Positions 54,632 to 63,400 of a stretch of DNA of 64,000 nucleotides are shown here, piece by piece. The position numbers and the translations under genes were made by a program. The notes under the pieces were generated by a model that searched no databases, was not told the DNA's origin, and was given only the letters and a program-made list of their open reading frames with translations. Numbering within the stretch: the stretch's first letter is position 1; each line of letters opens with the position of its first letter. The DNA is from Neobacillus sp. DY30 (GTDB lineage Bacteria; Bacillota; Bacilli; Bacillales; Cytobacillaceae), in the NCBI RefSeq assembly GCF_030123065.1, contig NZ_CP126093.1:3724001-3788000 (forward strand), written 5' to 3'.

Positions 54632-54711
54632 ATTGCAAAACCCCTTCATACTGGTTAACCATATAATTCCCATTTACCGTAATCCTACAAACCCTACACA
54701 CATAAAAAGAG

Positions 54712-54763
54712 CACCAAATATACAAAAATCGCTGCATAAGCAGCAATTTTTGTATATTTGGTG
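54712..54763. terminator. Long bidirectional hairpin
   Basis: CACCAAATATACAAAAAT continues into GCTGC and pairs with a matching right arm over 24 bp around a 4-base loop (one mismatch). Located after the flavoprotein gene, it can terminate the - strand transcript. It is flanked by GGTGCCTGTCACC. Confidence 0.7.
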
Positions 54764-54777
54764 CCTGTCACCGTAAC

Positions 54778-55866
54778 TTACCCTACAAATTTCTTATAGA
54801 AGGTTGTTTCTTGTTTTAGTTGCATGATTTGTTGGGATTTGATTTCGTTTTTTCTGTTCATTTCAAAGATTTTCAAATGGTCTGCAGTAATGTTATCTTC
54901 GTTTATAGCTTTGGTTAAAATTGGTGCTAGGATATGGGCGTCTTTCATTCCACAATTTATTCCGATTGCACCTGTTGGTGTCATGGTATGGGCTGCGTCC
55001 CCTATTAGGATTAATCCGTCTTCTACCCATGTTTCACAGCGGGAACTTTGTACCTTTAAACAAACAAAGTCGCTCCAAGATTGAAGATACTCTCTTACAC
55101 CATCTTGTAGCTCTGGAAAACTTTCCATCAATGGTTCTAAGAACGGCTGTATCGAACCTTTCCTTAATACAGGAAATGAGCCCTCTGGTATGTTCCAGCC
55201 TATTTGGATGAATCCCCCAGTTTGGCTGAACAACGCCAGCTGATGACCATTAACCAAAGCCATTCTTGTTGTCGGTTCCCATCCTTCTGGAGCTGGTATT
55301 TTAGCCCAAAGGACATCATATCCATGTGTCATTTCAACTGTTGGAATCTTTGCAAGCTTCCTGACGGTTGAATAACGACCATCTGCTCCTATTGTCACTT
55401 TACTGTTGATCATAATTTCTTGACCGTTTTGGATTGCTTTTACACCTGTATAGATTCCTTGTTCATCCTGGATTAATTCTTTAACCGTTGTATTAAATAA
55501 TAATTGGAAATGGTTATTTTGCACAGACTCTTGAATAATGGCACTTAACAAATGTGCTTGTGGTACATGAATTCCAACGTGGTCCTCGTGGACACCTGGT
55601 GAAATGCTATTCACCATTTTTCTTCCAGAGAAATATTGTACTTTTTTCATTTTTAGGATACCAAGCTCTTCTATTTTCTCAAATAATTTGTGCTCTTTCA
55701 GGATTGCTTCTGTTTCGGCATTAATATGCTCGCCTCTGAATTGCCTATTCACTCCAGCAGATCGTTCTATTATGATAGTAGATACACCGTTTTTAGCTAA
55801 TAAATGTCCTAGTAATGTCCCTGCAGGTCCGCCGCCAACGATACAAACATCTGCTTGTAAGTTCAT
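54778..55866 (-). CDS. FAD-dependent oxidoreductase (UbiH/PobA-like monooxygenase fold)
   Basis: A 362-aa class A flavoprotein with dinucleotide motif GGGPAGTLLGHLLA, the GADGRYSTVRKLA DG motif and the second FAD motif LIGDAAHTMTPTGAIGIN. Substrate unknown. AAGGTGGG is 4 bases before the ATG at 55866; a GTG three codons upstream lies inside the site. Monocistronic. Confidence 0.87.
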   Translation of the reverse strand: MNLQADVCIVGGGPAGTLLGHLLAKNGVSTIIIERSAGVNRQFRGEHINAETEAILKEHKLFEKIEELGILKMKKVQYFSGRKMVNSISPGVHEDHVGIHVPQAHLLSAIIQESVQNNHFQLLFNTTVKELIQDEQGIYTGVKAIQNGQEIMINSKVTIGADGRYSTVRKLAKIPTVEMTHGYDVLWAKIPAPEGWEPTTRMALVNGHQLALFSQTGGFIQIGWNIPEGSFPVLRKGSIQPFLEPLMESFPELQDGVREYLQSWSDFVCLKVQSSRCETWVEDGLILIGDAAHTMTPTGAIGINCGMKDAHILAPILTKAINEDNITADHLKIFEMNRKNEIKSQQIMQLKQETTFYKKFVG

Positions 55867-56224
55867 TTTACCCACCTTCTACTGTTATTAAATTTTCTAT
55901 ATATTAATGTATTTTCAACAAATAGTTTCGTTTAAAAAAGTTTCATTATAAGAAAAAAAGTTAAGTATAGAGTAACAAAATTATTAAAAACGGTCAATCA
56001 TTTATTTACCCTGACTATTACCATTTACCTATAAAATCCAAGATAATTGGACACCAAAAACAGTATGTTAAATTATTTGTAAATTTAACATCAGATAGTT
56101 TGCGATTTTTTAAAGAAAAGGTTAACCAATGTTAAGAAATGGCAAATTGAATCTATTTCCCTTTAAAAGCTTGTATGATAATTCTGTAGTACAAATTGCA
56201 AGCATTCAAGGAGGAATTTTTGAG
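55867..56224. other. Gene-free stretch with an inverted repeat
   Basis: Upstream region of the small lipoprotein gene. TGTTAAATT/AATTTAACA (56066-56090) is a perfect 9-bp inverted repeat with a 7-bp centre and could be an operator. No ORF with its own ribosome site. Confidence 0.5.
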
Positions 56225-56377
56225 ATGAAAAGTTTCAAGACTTGGTTAGTTGCTACAATGTCCGTTTTAATGTTACTTGGAGTTGCCACTGGTTGTGCTG
56301 ATACTGGAAATGATGAAACAGAAACAGAACAAAACGAAGAAGGTACTGAGGAAGGTACAGAAAATACAGAGGAATAA
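56225..56377 (+). CDS. Small acidic lipoprotein (50 aa)
   Basis: Signal peptide MKSFKTWLVATMSVLMLLGV with lipobox ATGC, followed by a short acidic tail of Glu, Thr and Asn repeats (TEQNEEGTEEGTENTEE). AAGGAGG precedes the ATG at 56225; the longer frame upstream lacks a site. A terminator follows. The tail is probably exposed outside the membrane; role unknown. Confidence 0.75.
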   Translation: MKSFKTWLVATMSVLMLLGVATGCADTGNDETETEQNEEGTEEGTENTEE

Positions 56378-56402
56378 GCAATATTTACAATATGTAACAT
56401 GA

Positions 56403-56437
56403 AACAAGGCGGCCAACTGCCGTCTTGTTTTGTTTTT
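56403..56437. terminator. Bidirectional terminator
   Basis: AACAAGGCGG pairs with CCGTCTTGTT (one G-U) around a short loop; a T run follows. Confidence 0.75.
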
Positions 56438-56831
56438 ATTTATGTCTAATCAGTAAATTTGTTCCAAAGGTATTCCTTCTACTATTTTTCAGCTTGTCCC
56501 TAAATGTAGAAACAATGATGGAACTGCCCAACCAAAACAGGAGCCCAAGTACAATACTTAACGTCCAGTTACCGCTGACCTGTAATACTGTCCATACAGT
56601 TGCCACGCAAACTACACCGCCAATCATTCCAAAAACCGATCCATTTGCGATCTTCGCTGCATTCTTTGAACCCGAAGCAATCCCCACCATTAACACCGCT
56701 GTAATCATCACGGCTGGGAATGCTGCAAAGATACCAGCTAAGATTTTCCAAGGAGAAATGACCGTTATCAAATAACTTACCATTACGGCTGCCCCGCCTA
56801 GCATAAAGCGGATCATTAAATCTTTATACAT
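56436..56831 (-). CDS. DUF3147 family membrane protein, copy 2
   Basis: A 131-aa protein with four hydrophobic helices and the family stretch GGAAVMVSYLITVI and GIFAAFPAVMIT. It lies 16 bases after a paralogue with the same RFxLGGAAVxVS and GIFAAFPAV motifs, so the two arose by tandem duplication and may form a heteromeric complex. AGGGTG precedes the ATG at 56831. Function unknown. Confidence 0.8.
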   Translation of the reverse strand: MYKDLMIRFMLGGAAVMVSYLITVISPWKILAGIFAAFPAVMITAVLMVGIASGSKNAAKIANGSVFGMIGGVVCVATVWTVLQVSGNWTLSIVLGLLFWLGSSIIVSTFRDKLKNSRRNTFGTNLLIRHK

Positions 56832-56847
56832 AAATATCACCCTTCCC

Positions 56848-57210
56848 TTATGAGTAAGTTGTAATCATCACAACAGCCATAGATATAACCAGCCAAAATC
56901 CCATAGCCTGTAAAAGACCGCGTTTCCATCCTTGTCTTGGCAAGAGATATCCTGCAAGTATAGCAACCAGAATATTAATTCCCATACCGACTATGGCACC
57001 TTTCGATAAAACTATTGAATGGGCTACTAGCTCATTACCACTAAAATCCAAACCCACTGTCAATAAAGCCGCTAAATATACAGCAGGAAATGCTGCAAAA
57101 ATTCCTCCAGCCTTTTCACCTAGATTCCTTGCAACAAGTGTTGAAACAACTACAGCAGCTCCTCCTAAAATAAATCTTATCAGTAAAGCACTTATTGATA
57201 GATCTCCCAT
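56848..57210 (-). CDS. DUF3147 family membrane protein, copy 1
   Basis: A 120-aa protein with four helices (IRFILGGAAVVVSTLVA; GGIFAAFPAVYLAALL; MGINILVAILAGYLLP; MGFWLVISMAVVMI). First gene of a two-gene operon with its paralogue. GAGGTG precedes the ATG. Function unknown. Confidence 0.8.
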   Translation of the reverse strand: MGDLSISALLIRFILGGAAVVVSTLVARNLGEKAGGIFAAFPAVYLAALLTVGLDFSGNELVAHSIVLSKGAIVGMGINILVAILAGYLLPRQGWKRGLLQAMGFWLVISMAVVMITTYS

Positions 57211-57377
57211 GGTGATTCACCTCTGTTATTTTTAAAAACTAAATTGGTTATTACTTGTGAATAAATTCACATAAATATAACATACGTTCATTTTACCGCA
57301 TTTTCACGCTATTACATGTGAACATTTCTTTACTATTTTTAAAGCGTTACCATCGTGAAGTATATAGGGAATCGTAA

Positions 57378-57405
57378 AAAAAGAAAAACCCTGGTTTAGG
57401 GTTTT
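57378..57405 (-). terminator. Terminator after the dehydrogenase gene
   Basis: AAAACCCT/AGGGTTTT stem with a T-rich - strand tail. Confidence 0.8.
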
Positions 57406-57419
57406 GGCCTGAAGCTATA

Positions 57420-58352
57420 TCAATAACCTTTTTTTGTATCCACTCTATTGCTCAGCGGTTTGCCTTGGTCAATGTTTTTAAGTGTTTCGAGAAAACAAGC
57501 AGCCCCCTCACTTGGGGTTGTTACGGCGGAGATATGTGGAGTTATTTGAACCTTTGGATGGTTCCACAACGGATTGCTGTCTGGAAGAGGCTCTTGATCA
57601 AAAACATCAAGGACAGCAAATCCAACTGTGTTTTCATTCAAAGCCTGTAGAAGGGCTGATTCATCAACCGAAGCACCTCTACCCACATTAATAAAGCCGG
57701 CACCAGAAAGTTGATTAAAGATGCTACCATCAAATAACTTCTCTGTTCTATCCGTCAAAGGCAAAGTATTGATCACATAATTCATCTCATTTAACTCAGG
57801 AAAATGATAATCAACCGTCATAACCTTTTTAAAACCAGCTTTTTCCTTCCCGCTTAAAGATAACCCGTACACGTCAACCCCTAATCCGGAAAAAACGTTC
57901 GCAATCTTTTGACCGATTTCACCTGTTCCATAAACAAGAACTTTTTGTTCTCCGATTAATTTCGGTGTTGACTGAGCCCATTTTTTTTGCTGCTGTTGCT
58001 CTTGAAAACAGTCATGAAACTGTAAATCTTTTAAGATGTAACTTAAACAATACTCTGCAATCCTTTGCCCAAAAGAACAATTTGTTCTTGTTAAGAGTAT
58101 CTCTTGATTCCAATCTTTCTTATGTAAAAAGCGATCGACGCCTGCGCCCAGCGAGTGAACCCATTTTACAGAACTGAAATTATATTCCGCTTTAAGATTA
58201 AAAGAGACCAGTGCGTCTGCCCAGCTTAAATCTTCCTGTGATAGCTCTTCCTCCGACATAAAACGGAAAGTTTTATGTCGGGCTTCCTTTTCTATTAAAG
58301 CTTGAAGTTCTCTATACATTGGACTTACAAGTAAAATATTCTTTATTTTCAT
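57420..58352 (-). CDS. D-2-hydroxyacid dehydrogenase, NAD-binding
   Basis: A 310-aa enzyme interconverting 2-oxo and D-2-hydroxy acids. Rossmann motif YGTGEIGQKIA, the arginine in FINVGRGASVDE, the glutamate in DVFDQEPLP, and the histidine in ITPHISAVT form the active site. The N-terminal part is divergent (LGAGVDRFL). It lies 23 bases after a small helical ORF in the same operon. Confidence 0.87.
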   Translation of the reverse strand: MKIKNILLVSPMYRELQALIEKEARHKTFRFMSEEELSQEDLSWADALVSFNLKAEYNFSSVKWVHSLGAGVDRFLHKKDWNQEILLTRTNCSFGQRIAEYCLSYILKDLQFHDCFQEQQQQKKWAQSTPKLIGEQKVLVYGTGEIGQKIANVFSGLGVDVYGLSLSGKEKAGFKKVMTVDYHFPELNEMNYVINTLPLTDRTEKLFDGSIFNQLSGAGFINVGRGASVDESALLQALNENTVGFAVLDVFDQEPLPDSNPLWNHPKVQITPHISAVTTPSEGAACFLETLKNIDQGKPLSNRVDTKKGY

Positions 58353-58375
58353 TCTTTCTCCACTTCCTAAAAAGC

Positions 58376-58567
58376 TTAATCTTTTGGCACGTCAAGTGCT
58401 TGATAGGCAGACTGATATTTCCCGCCATCGGCTACTTCTGAATGGTACAAAGCCTTAAGGGCAAAGTTCTTTTCAAGGTCATGTTCATTGATCAATTCCT
58501 TTAAGTGCTGCTGCAATTCTTTGTGGTCTTTTACTAACTGTTTCATTTGTGATTTAAAATACTTCAT
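58376..58567 (-). CDS. Small charged helical protein (63 aa)
   Basis: Entirely helical and highly charged: MKYFKSQMKQLVKDHKELQQ, then a GGKYQSAYQALDVP tail. GAGAGGAG precedes the ATG. Located immediately upstream of the dehydrogenase gene on the same strand. Unrecognised. Confidence 0.6.
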   Translation of the reverse strand: MKYFKSQMKQLVKDHKELQQHLKELINEHDLEKNFALKALYHSEVADGGKYQSAYQALDVPKD

Positions 58568-58594
58568 TGCGGAGATTTCTCCTCTCTATTGTAA

Positions 58595-58633
58595 AAATAA
58601 GGACGATTATTGTATATTTAATCGTCCTTATTT
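58595..58633. terminator. Terminator after dbpA
   Basis: AAATAAGGACGATTA/TAATCGTCCTTATTT perfect 15-bp stem with a 9-base loop. Confidence 0.85.
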
Positions 58634-58640
58634 GTTCGGG

Positions 58641-60086
58641 TTATTTCAAAGCCTTACTCACTTTCAGCTTCTTGCCTTTGACCGTTGTGTGTTCCATGGC
58701 TTGCAGTACTAACGAGCCTTTTCCATTAAGAATGTCAACATAGGATAAGTTATCCTGAATGGTGATGATGCCAATGTCATCTGCTGAAACCCCAGGAATA
58801 TTGGAAATGGTACCAACAAAGTCCACCGCACGCAGCTTCTTCTTTTTGCCGCCGCTGAAGTGGAGCTTGGTAATATCCTTGTTAATTCTGGCCGTCTTAT
58901 TATTTCTTACCACTCTTCGCCCGCTAAGTTTTTCTTCAAATGCCGCTTTTCCTCTTGTAACCTCATCCGGCGTCGGAGCATCCATTGCAGGGAGTTCGAA
59001 GCCAATATATCTTTCAATTGCTTTTAGGAACTTCCCTTCAAAAGGTGTTGCGAAGGTAATCGCTTTTCCTTTGTTTCCAGCCCGACCTGTTCTTCCTGTC
59101 CGGTGAACGTAGCTCTCTTTTTCCATCGGAACATCGTAATTTATAATTAACGTCACATTATCAATATCGATACCCCTTGCAGCTACATCCGTCGAGACTA
59201 AATACCGGAAATTGCCCAATTTAAATCCATCCATGACAGCAAACCGGTCCTCTTGCTCCAGCCCGCCATGTAATCTTTCACAGGAATAATTGGCTTTTTC
59301 CAATTCCGTATAGACCTTCTCTACATTTTCTTTTGTTCGGCAAAAAATGATACAGCTATCTGGATTTTCAACTACTGTTACATCCTTTAACAGTGAAATC
59401 TTATCCTCATCCTTCACTTTGATGACCGCATGTTCAATCGTATTCGTTGTCACACCAGTAGCAGTGATCTCAATATGAATCGGATCTTTCATATATTGAT
59501 GGCAGAGGTTTTCAACATCCTTCGGCAGGGTTGCTGAAAAGACCATCGTTACCCGGTTTTCCGGAAGTTCTTTTATGATAGCCTCGACTTCGTCAATAAA
59601 GCCCATATTTAACATTTCGTCCGCTTCATCGATGATTAAATATTTGATTTTATCTAATTCGAGTGTTCCTCGTTCAATGTGATCGATGGTTCGACCAGGA
59701 GTACCCACGACCACATGCGTTTTTTGCTTTAATTCTTCCTTTTGTTTCGAGAAAGGCTCTTTCCCATAAACCGCCATCGCTTTGATTCGTTTAAAACGGC
59801 CAATATTCGTTATGTCTTCACGAACTTGGACGGCTAATTCACGAGTAGGTGTAAGGATTAACGCCTGGGGTTTTTTCTCGTCCCACTCCATCATTTCGCA
59901 AATCGGTATCGCAAAGGCTGCTGTCTTACCGCTGCCTGTTTGTGATTTTACTACCAAATCTTGATTCTCTAATGCCTTTGGTATAACTTCTCTCTGGACT
60001 TCTGTGGGCCTCTCGTATTTTAGTACGGAAAGCGCCCTTCTTATTTCCTCGCTTAACGGATAATCCTCAAACTTATTTTCACTCAT
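58641..60086 (-). CDS. dbpA: ATP-dependent RNA helicase DbpA/YxiN
   Basis: DEAD-box helicase, 481 aa, acting in 50S ribosome assembly. Walker A SQTGSGKT at 48-55, the helicase signature DEAD at 152-155, [13 protein letters not shown] (motif VI), and a C-terminal RNA-binding domain (about 405-481; [15 protein letters not shown]) that recognises 23S hairpin 92 in DbpA/YxiN proteins (known). Monocistronic. Confidence 0.93.
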   Translation of the reverse strand: MSENKFEDYPLSEEIRRALSVLKYERPTEVQREVIPKALENQDLVVKSQTGSGKTAAFAIPICEMMEWDEKKPQALILTPTRELAVQVREDITNIGRFKRIKAMAVYGKEPFSKQKEELKQKTHVVVGTPGRTIDHIERGTLELDKIKYLIIDEADEMLNMGFIDEVEAIIKELPENRVTMVFSATLPKDVENLCHQYMKDPIHIEITATGVTTNTIEHAVIKVKDEDKISLLKDVTVVENPDSCIIFCRTKENVEKVYTELEKANYSCERLHGGLEQEDRFAVMDGFKLGNFRYLVSTDVAARGIDIDNVTLIINYDVPMEKESYVHRTGRTGRAGNKGKAITFATPFEGKFLKAIERYIGFELPAMDAPTPDEVTRGKAAFEEKLSGRRVVRNNKTARINKDITKLHFSGGKKKKLRAVDFVGTISNIPGVSADDIGIITIQDNLSYVDILNGKGSLVLQAMEHTTVKGKKLKVSKALK

Positions 60087-60450
60087 GCAGCAACCTCATT
60101 TTTTATTATTATCCAACTTCTATATAGGATTTCTCTGAGAGAAATATCATATGCAAAATCTGAATAGGTTCATTATACTTGAATTACATAACATTTCGAG
60201 GGTTATTTTTACTCTAGTTTCATAACTGCTTTACAAGAATATAAAGAAAATGTACAGTAAATTTTAGAAAGATAGGTAATTTGGCTGTATCTTCTTAAAA
60301 AAGTCAGAAATATCAAAAATTCGGACGAAAATCTGTTATAATGGAAATATCCTATTCTAAGGATAGTAGAATTTAGGTAACAGACAGCATGATATTCTAA
60401 CAGTAGACTCTTTTTTTATTTAAACCATATTTCATAATAGGAGGTTATCT
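60087..60450. other. Gene-free stretch containing the promoter of the next gene
   Basis: Holds an extended -10 promoter: TGTTATAAT (TG at 60334-60335, TATAAT 60337-60342), with no good -35. TATCCT/AGGATA (60348-60366) is a short hairpin in the leader, and a T run follows at about 60411. Confidence 0.6.
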
Positions 60451-61041
60451 ATGTATAAAATCAAAGATAAAGAAAAATTATTTATTTACACTGGACCCGA
60501 TGGTTCTGGGCGAAAAACCATTGCAAAGATGGTCGCAACAGCATTTGATATGGAAACGGTCCTCTCATACACCACTCGTCCTCCACGTCATTATGAACAA
60601 GATGGTGTAGACTATCATTTTATTACGGACGATACCTTCCAAGAGATGCAAAACAACGAAGAATTTCTTGAAACAGTTGATATTGATGGAATTCATTATG
60701 GGATTCGTGAAGACGATATCGTCAAAGCCTTTGAGCATCACAATCTTGTATACTTAACGTTAAACCCAGAAGGCACCGAAAAATTAAAAGAGATGTATGG
60801 TGACCGTGTGATGCGCTTTTTCATCTTCGCTAACCGTGATACGGTAATCGAACGACATAAAGCACGTAACGATAAGGAAGAAGATATTCAAAGACATCTA
60901 TCTCATTATGATGAAATCATGGCTTATAAAAATGAATGTGAGCATGTCTTTGAAAACTATGATTCTCCGCAAGTTTCGTTTCAGGTTAGTGAAGTCATTG
61001 AGGCCTTTCTGGATCGTAATAGGATTGTTACAGATTATTAA
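60451..61041 (+). CDS. Guanylate-kinase-like protein (Gmk paralogue)
   Basis: A 196-aa guanylate-kinase fold. The P-loop is GPDGSGRKT, followed by the GMP-binding SYTTRPPRHYEQDGVDYHF. Typical Gmk has GPSGVGKGT, so the P-loop is an unusual variant with RK. The lid and GMP regions are otherwise recognisable. A housekeeping gmk is expected elsewhere (near priA/rpoZ), so this is probably a second copy with an uncertain role. AGGAGG precedes the ATG. Confidence 0.8.
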   Translation: MYKIKDKEKLFIYTGPDGSGRKTIAKMVATAFDMETVLSYTTRPPRHYEQDGVDYHFITDDTFQEMQNNEEFLETVDIDGIHYGIREDDIVKAFEHHNLVYLTLNPEGTEKLKEMYGDRVMRFFIFANRDTVIERHKARNDKEEDIQRHLSHYDEIMAYKNECEHVFENYDSPQVSFQVSEVIEAFLDRNRIVTDY

Positions 61042-61046
61042 TTACA

Positions 61047-61096
61047 GAGAAAAAGGACCATTTATTGGATATTTATCCTTTAATGGGTCCTTTTTT
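61047..61096 (+). terminator. Terminator
   Basis: AAAAAGGACC pairs with GGTCCTTTTTT around a long AT-rich loop. Confidence 0.75.
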
Positions 61097-61213
61097 AATG
61101 TTCAACAACTTTACTTTTATGAACGGTAGAAAACATTATAGATAACAGCTTGAAATTCTCTTATAAGGCGTGTATAATTAAGTGTTGAAAACATTATTTA
61201 GGGGGAACTCTTT

Positions 61214-61666
61214 TTGTCGATCGAAGTAGGCAGCAAAGTACAAGGTAAAGTAACGGGTATTACTAATTTTGGAGCGTTCGTAGAATTACCAGGTGGCACA
61301 ACTGGTCTTGTGCACATCAGTGAAGTAGCTGATAGCTATGTTAAAGACGTTAATGATCATCTTAAAGTTGGAGATCAGGTTGAAGTTAAGGTAATTAGTG
61401 AGAAAGACGGTAAAACTGCCTTGTCTATTAAAAAAGCTATTGATAAGCCAGAAGGTCAAACTTCTTCTTATTCCCAGCGTCCACAACGCCAAGGAAGAGA
61501 TAACAGGCAATCAAAAGACTTCCGTTCAAAAGGCGGCAATTTTAAGCCAAAAGAGAACTTTGAAGATAAAATGGCTAAATTCTTAAAAGCTAGTGAAGAA
61601 AACTTATCCAGTTTAAAACGCAACACCGAAACAAAACGTGGCGGCAGAGGCGGCAGACGCGGATAA
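61214..61666 (+). CDS. yabR: S1-domain RNA-binding protein YabR-like
   Basis: A 150-aa protein with an N-terminal S1 domain (1-74; GKVTGITNFGAFVELPGG, GLVHISEVADSYVKD) and a basic, Arg/Gly-rich tail ending KRGGRGGRRG. It resembles B. subtilis YabR, and GSP13/YugI more distantly. S1 proteins bind RNA or ribosomes. The TTG start follows GGGGGAA. In B. subtilis yabR lies next to divIC; here it does not. Confidence 0.8.
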   Translation: MSIEVGSKVQGKVTGITNFGAFVELPGGTTGLVHISEVADSYVKDVNDHLKVGDQVEVKVISEKDGKTALSIKKAIDKPEGQTSSYSQRPQRQGRDNRQSKDFRSKGGNFKPKENFEDKMAKFLKASEENLSSLKRNTETKRGGRGGRRG

Positions 61667-61674
61667 TTATAGAT

Positions 61675-61715
61675 AAAGAAGGCATGCCCGCACAGGCATG
61701 CCTTCTTTTATTTTA
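61675..61715 (+). terminator. Terminator
   Basis: AAAGAAGGCATGCC/GGCATGCCTTCTTT perfect 14-bp stem and a T tail. Confidence 0.9.
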
Positions 61716-61750
61716 AAGCGAATAAAATTGTTTATATAGTAAAGATTCCT

Positions 61751-62757
61751 CTAATTTTTTGCCAAATCTCTTCGATTTGCTGCTAAAGGCGGCTGCTCTA
61801 GCCATTCGTTCTCGATCATAAGATTGGCTCCATCTTCCGATAGTTTCAGAACTTCCACCGTAAAACGTGAATAATCAACAACTAAATCGGTTTTCTGACT
61901 TTCCGAAATCGCGATTCCATAGTTCCCTACCCCAGCATATATCATTAGGTTAAAGTGAAACATCATTAATTTATCGGAAAATGGGGATTCATTGGAATCT
62001 GTCACTTCCTGTTCAAATCCCATCGGAAATGCTAGTGAGTCCATTTCTAAATAGCTGCTTAAGACTTTAATATGCTTCAAGGAAACATCTTTTCCTCTTA
62101 AGAAGTATTTTCTAACCTTTTTGGACTTGGCCACTTGGCTAAAAGCAGTTGTAATTGCGACACCAATGCGGTTAGTAAGAACATTTGCATAAAGATTGGT
62201 AACCTCCGTCCCCGTAAGTGATTCCCTTCTTCCCAACCCTTCTAGAATAAAGGATTGTTTATGGACAAACTCTAATTTTTGTGGATATGGAATAACGGGC
62301 GGGCGCATGGCAAGGCCTTTGTCCAACAAAATCATCGCCGCTTTTGAATCCAGTTCGAGGGTATCAGTTAAACATTCAGCATAAAAGGAACGAATATCAT
62401 GACGATAAACATTTTGTAATATCCTTCCATATGTAACTAAACGCCTTTTGACATGTTTCGTAAATACCTTATGTAAAAAACATCTGAAAATAACCGGCTG
62501 GCCAATAAATTTACATCTTGTTCGGTAAACCCTTGTGGAACCTGAATTTGTTCCTTTGTAAATATTTCACGAATAAACCTCACATGTTTCTGAGACAATT
62601 CTAATGCGTAAGTCGTAAGGGATTTAATGTCATTGTCATCGATATGTACTAAAAAATACTTCAAAACGCAGAGAGACATACTGTCGGCAAGATAACTTGT
62701 CCAAAGATAGGACAACTCAGATGCCGTTAACTTGATATGATTGAGGTTTTTATCCAT
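61751..62757 (-). pseudogene. DUF3231 protein broken by a -1 frameshift
   Basis: Two adjacent frames (62437-62757 and 61751-62335) together give the two DUF3231 helical repeats of about 335 aa. The first ends SRLFSDVFYIRYLRNMSK, and after one missing base in the AAAA run near 62450 the family sequence continues as VTYGRILQNVYRHDIRSF and AECLTDTLELDSKAAMILL. DUF3231 proteins are ferritin-like, often sporulation-linked. A homopolymer slip or sequencing error is the likely cause. Confidence 0.8.
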
Positions 62758-62829
62758 AAAAATTTCCTCCTATTTTCTTCAAGCATAATATTTCCAGAAT
62801 AGGAGGAAATTATTTATTGGTATTAGTTA

Positions 62830-63105
62830 TTACATAACCAATTCATTAATCGATTTTTTCACAGCAAGCCTGAATGTCCAAATGATGTCGGTTAAAATGT
62901 CGGTTTCCACCTTTATTTCTTTTATGTCCCAATATAATTCATTCTTTCGGTGATAATAAAAAGCGCCATCTTGTGTTTTCATTATTGTAAGGATTCCTAT
63001 TGGTGTCTCTGTTTCCATTGTAAGAAAATGTTTTTCTCCATCCCAGTTTGCAAAGGCTTCGAAAATTTTCAGAAAGACTTGGACTTCCGTTTTAGTCTTA
63101 AGCAC
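62830..63105 (-). CDS. Hypothetical protein
   Basis: A 91-aa protein, mixed alpha/beta (TEVQVFLKIFEAFANWDGEK; LTIMKTQDGAFYYHRKNELY). A GTG at 63105 lies about 8 bases from AAGGGGAG; a GTG at 63114 overlaps the site. Unrecognised family. Confidence 0.5.
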   Translation of the reverse strand: MLKTKTEVQVFLKIFEAFANWDGEKHFLTMETETPIGILTIMKTQDGAFYYHRKNELYWDIKEIKVETDILTDIIWTFRLAVKKSINELVM

Positions 63106-63400
63106 AATTTCCACTCCCCTTATTTAAAAATAAAGCATGAAGAACATAACCATGTATTTTCTTTCTAATTGAGTATGGATATGATTATAGTTAATAAAAC
63201 AGGCAGCATTCCATCATTCTGTAAGAAACACTAACATGGTTTTCCTCCTTTATTTGAAAACTATTATGACCATACGTCCAAACAAGTGTTAAAGCAGTTA
63301 CAGGAATTCTCATTAATTTCTAATAATTTTTTCATCAACCTCTAACTCCCGTCCATGATAATAGGATTAAGAAAATGTTACACCTTAGGGAGATGGTAGG

